NCBI GenBank assembly: GCA_021648045.1
Contig: JAKITM010000136.1
Location: 1-5,010 of the forward strand
Length of the DNA: 5,010 bases
From: Lysobacterales bacterium
GTDB taxonomy: Bacteria > Pseudomonadota > Gammaproteobacteria > Xanthomonadales > SZUA-36
Direction of reading: 5' to 3'
The notes beneath the pieces were generated by a model, which saw nothing but the letters and a program-made list of their open reading frames with translations, searched no databases and was not told the DNA's origin. Below, piece after piece: positions 4,637 through 5,010 of the stretch. A program made the position numbers and the translations under genes. Position 1 is the stretch's first letter. Every line of letters starts with the position of its first letter.

Positions 4637-5010
4637 TTATTGACTAGCGGCTTGGAACGGGTTCCAGTCTTTGTCTACCTCAATAATATTATTCTTGGCT
4701 TTGTGGGTTTCATATAAAGCGATCATTGCAGCTAGTTTTTCAGGCTGATCAGCCTCTAATGGTTTTGATTCAGATGGGTCTGAAACCACATTATAAAGGT
4801 GCCACTTACCGTCACCAAACATACCTGTTCTAACTTTCATTGCCTTGAATTCCCCTTGCATTACATAGCCATTACCAAATAACTCAAAGGCCCACCAATC
4901 ATCGTCTGTTCTTACAACTTGTGAAATTCCATCTAAAAATGGCTTCATACTTATCCCGCTAGGGGCAATGATATCTCTACCCTCATATCGGGTCATTGGG
5001 TGTTTGATAT
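4637..5010 (-). CDS. Arylsulfatase (sulfatase family), C-terminal part, N-terminus cut by window edge
   Basis: The frame enters at the right edge and ends at TAA 4639-4637, giving 123 residues. An in-frame ATG at 4996-4994 is not the true start, because the frame stays open upstream of it (IKHP before MTRYEG). The sequence matches the C-terminal subdomain of class A arylsulfatases such as AtsA: TRYEGRDIIAPSGISMKPFL, then WWAFELFGNGYVMQGEFKAM, then KWHLYNVVSDPSESKPLEAD and QPEKLAAMIALYETH. Typical relatives read FELFGNRA--KGDWK, W-LYNL--DPGET--LA and PEKL in the same order. The enzymes hydrolyse sulfate esters and are usually periplasmic or outer-membrane-bound. The CxPxR motif that becomes formylglycine, and the metal ligands, lie outside the window, so activity cannot be judged. 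The chain ends about 25 residues after PEKL with no fused domain, and a strong terminator follows, so this is the last gene of its transcript. Confidence 0.88.
   Translation of the reverse strand, partial: IKHPMTRYEGRDIIAPSGISMKPFLDGISQVVRTDDDWWAFELFGNGYVMQGEFKAMKVRTGMFGDGKWHLYNVVSDPSESKPLEADQPEKLAAMIALYETHKAKNNIIEVDKDWNPFQAASQ

Overview
The window looks like chromosomal DNA of a gammaproteobacterium. The support is the form of the SelO protein, the IS4-type transposase remnant and a secreted arylsulfatase. A marine or polysaccharide-degrading lineage (Cellvibrio- or Alteromonas-like) is my inference and is not proved by the sequence.

Layout from left to right. (1) Positions 1-724, minus strand: the N-terminal 241 residues of an exported protein that runs off the left edge, possibly the front part of a cytochrome-c-containing protein. 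(2) Positions 725-1337: a gene-free stretch full of debris. It holds the left part of an IS4-family insertion sequence with a leader hairpin, a destroyed start codon and a nonsense codon. This is joined to a 38-bp piece of a gumN-like gene, which is joined to a 49-bp repeat; a small palindromic repeat follows. (3) Positions 1338-2846, plus strand: a complete selO (ydiU), encoding a protein adenylyltransferase (AMPylator) with a pseudokinase fold. (4) Positions 3005-3961, minus strand and convergent with selO: a complete secreted TraB/GumN-family protein carrying an in-frame 15-bp tandem repeat. (5) Positions 3962-4636: a second long gene-free stretch with inverted repeats upstream of the gumN-like gene, a second copy of the 49-bp repeat and, at its right end, a strong intrinsic terminator. 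(6) Positions 4637-5010, minus strand: the C-terminal part of an arylsulfatase that runs off the right edge.

The genes do not form an operon. selO and the gumN-like gene converge, and every gene is separated from the next by about 160 bp or more. I see no evidence of a shared pathway. The sulfatase and the left gene are separate exported functions cut by the window edges.

The most interesting signal is architectural. The 85 bp at 1086-1170 look like a collapsed copy of the segment 3231-4267, that is, part of the gumN-like gene joined directly to the downstream repeat in the same order and orientation. This suggests an old duplication around selO that later lost about 950 bp internally. I found no convincing new multi-gene system.
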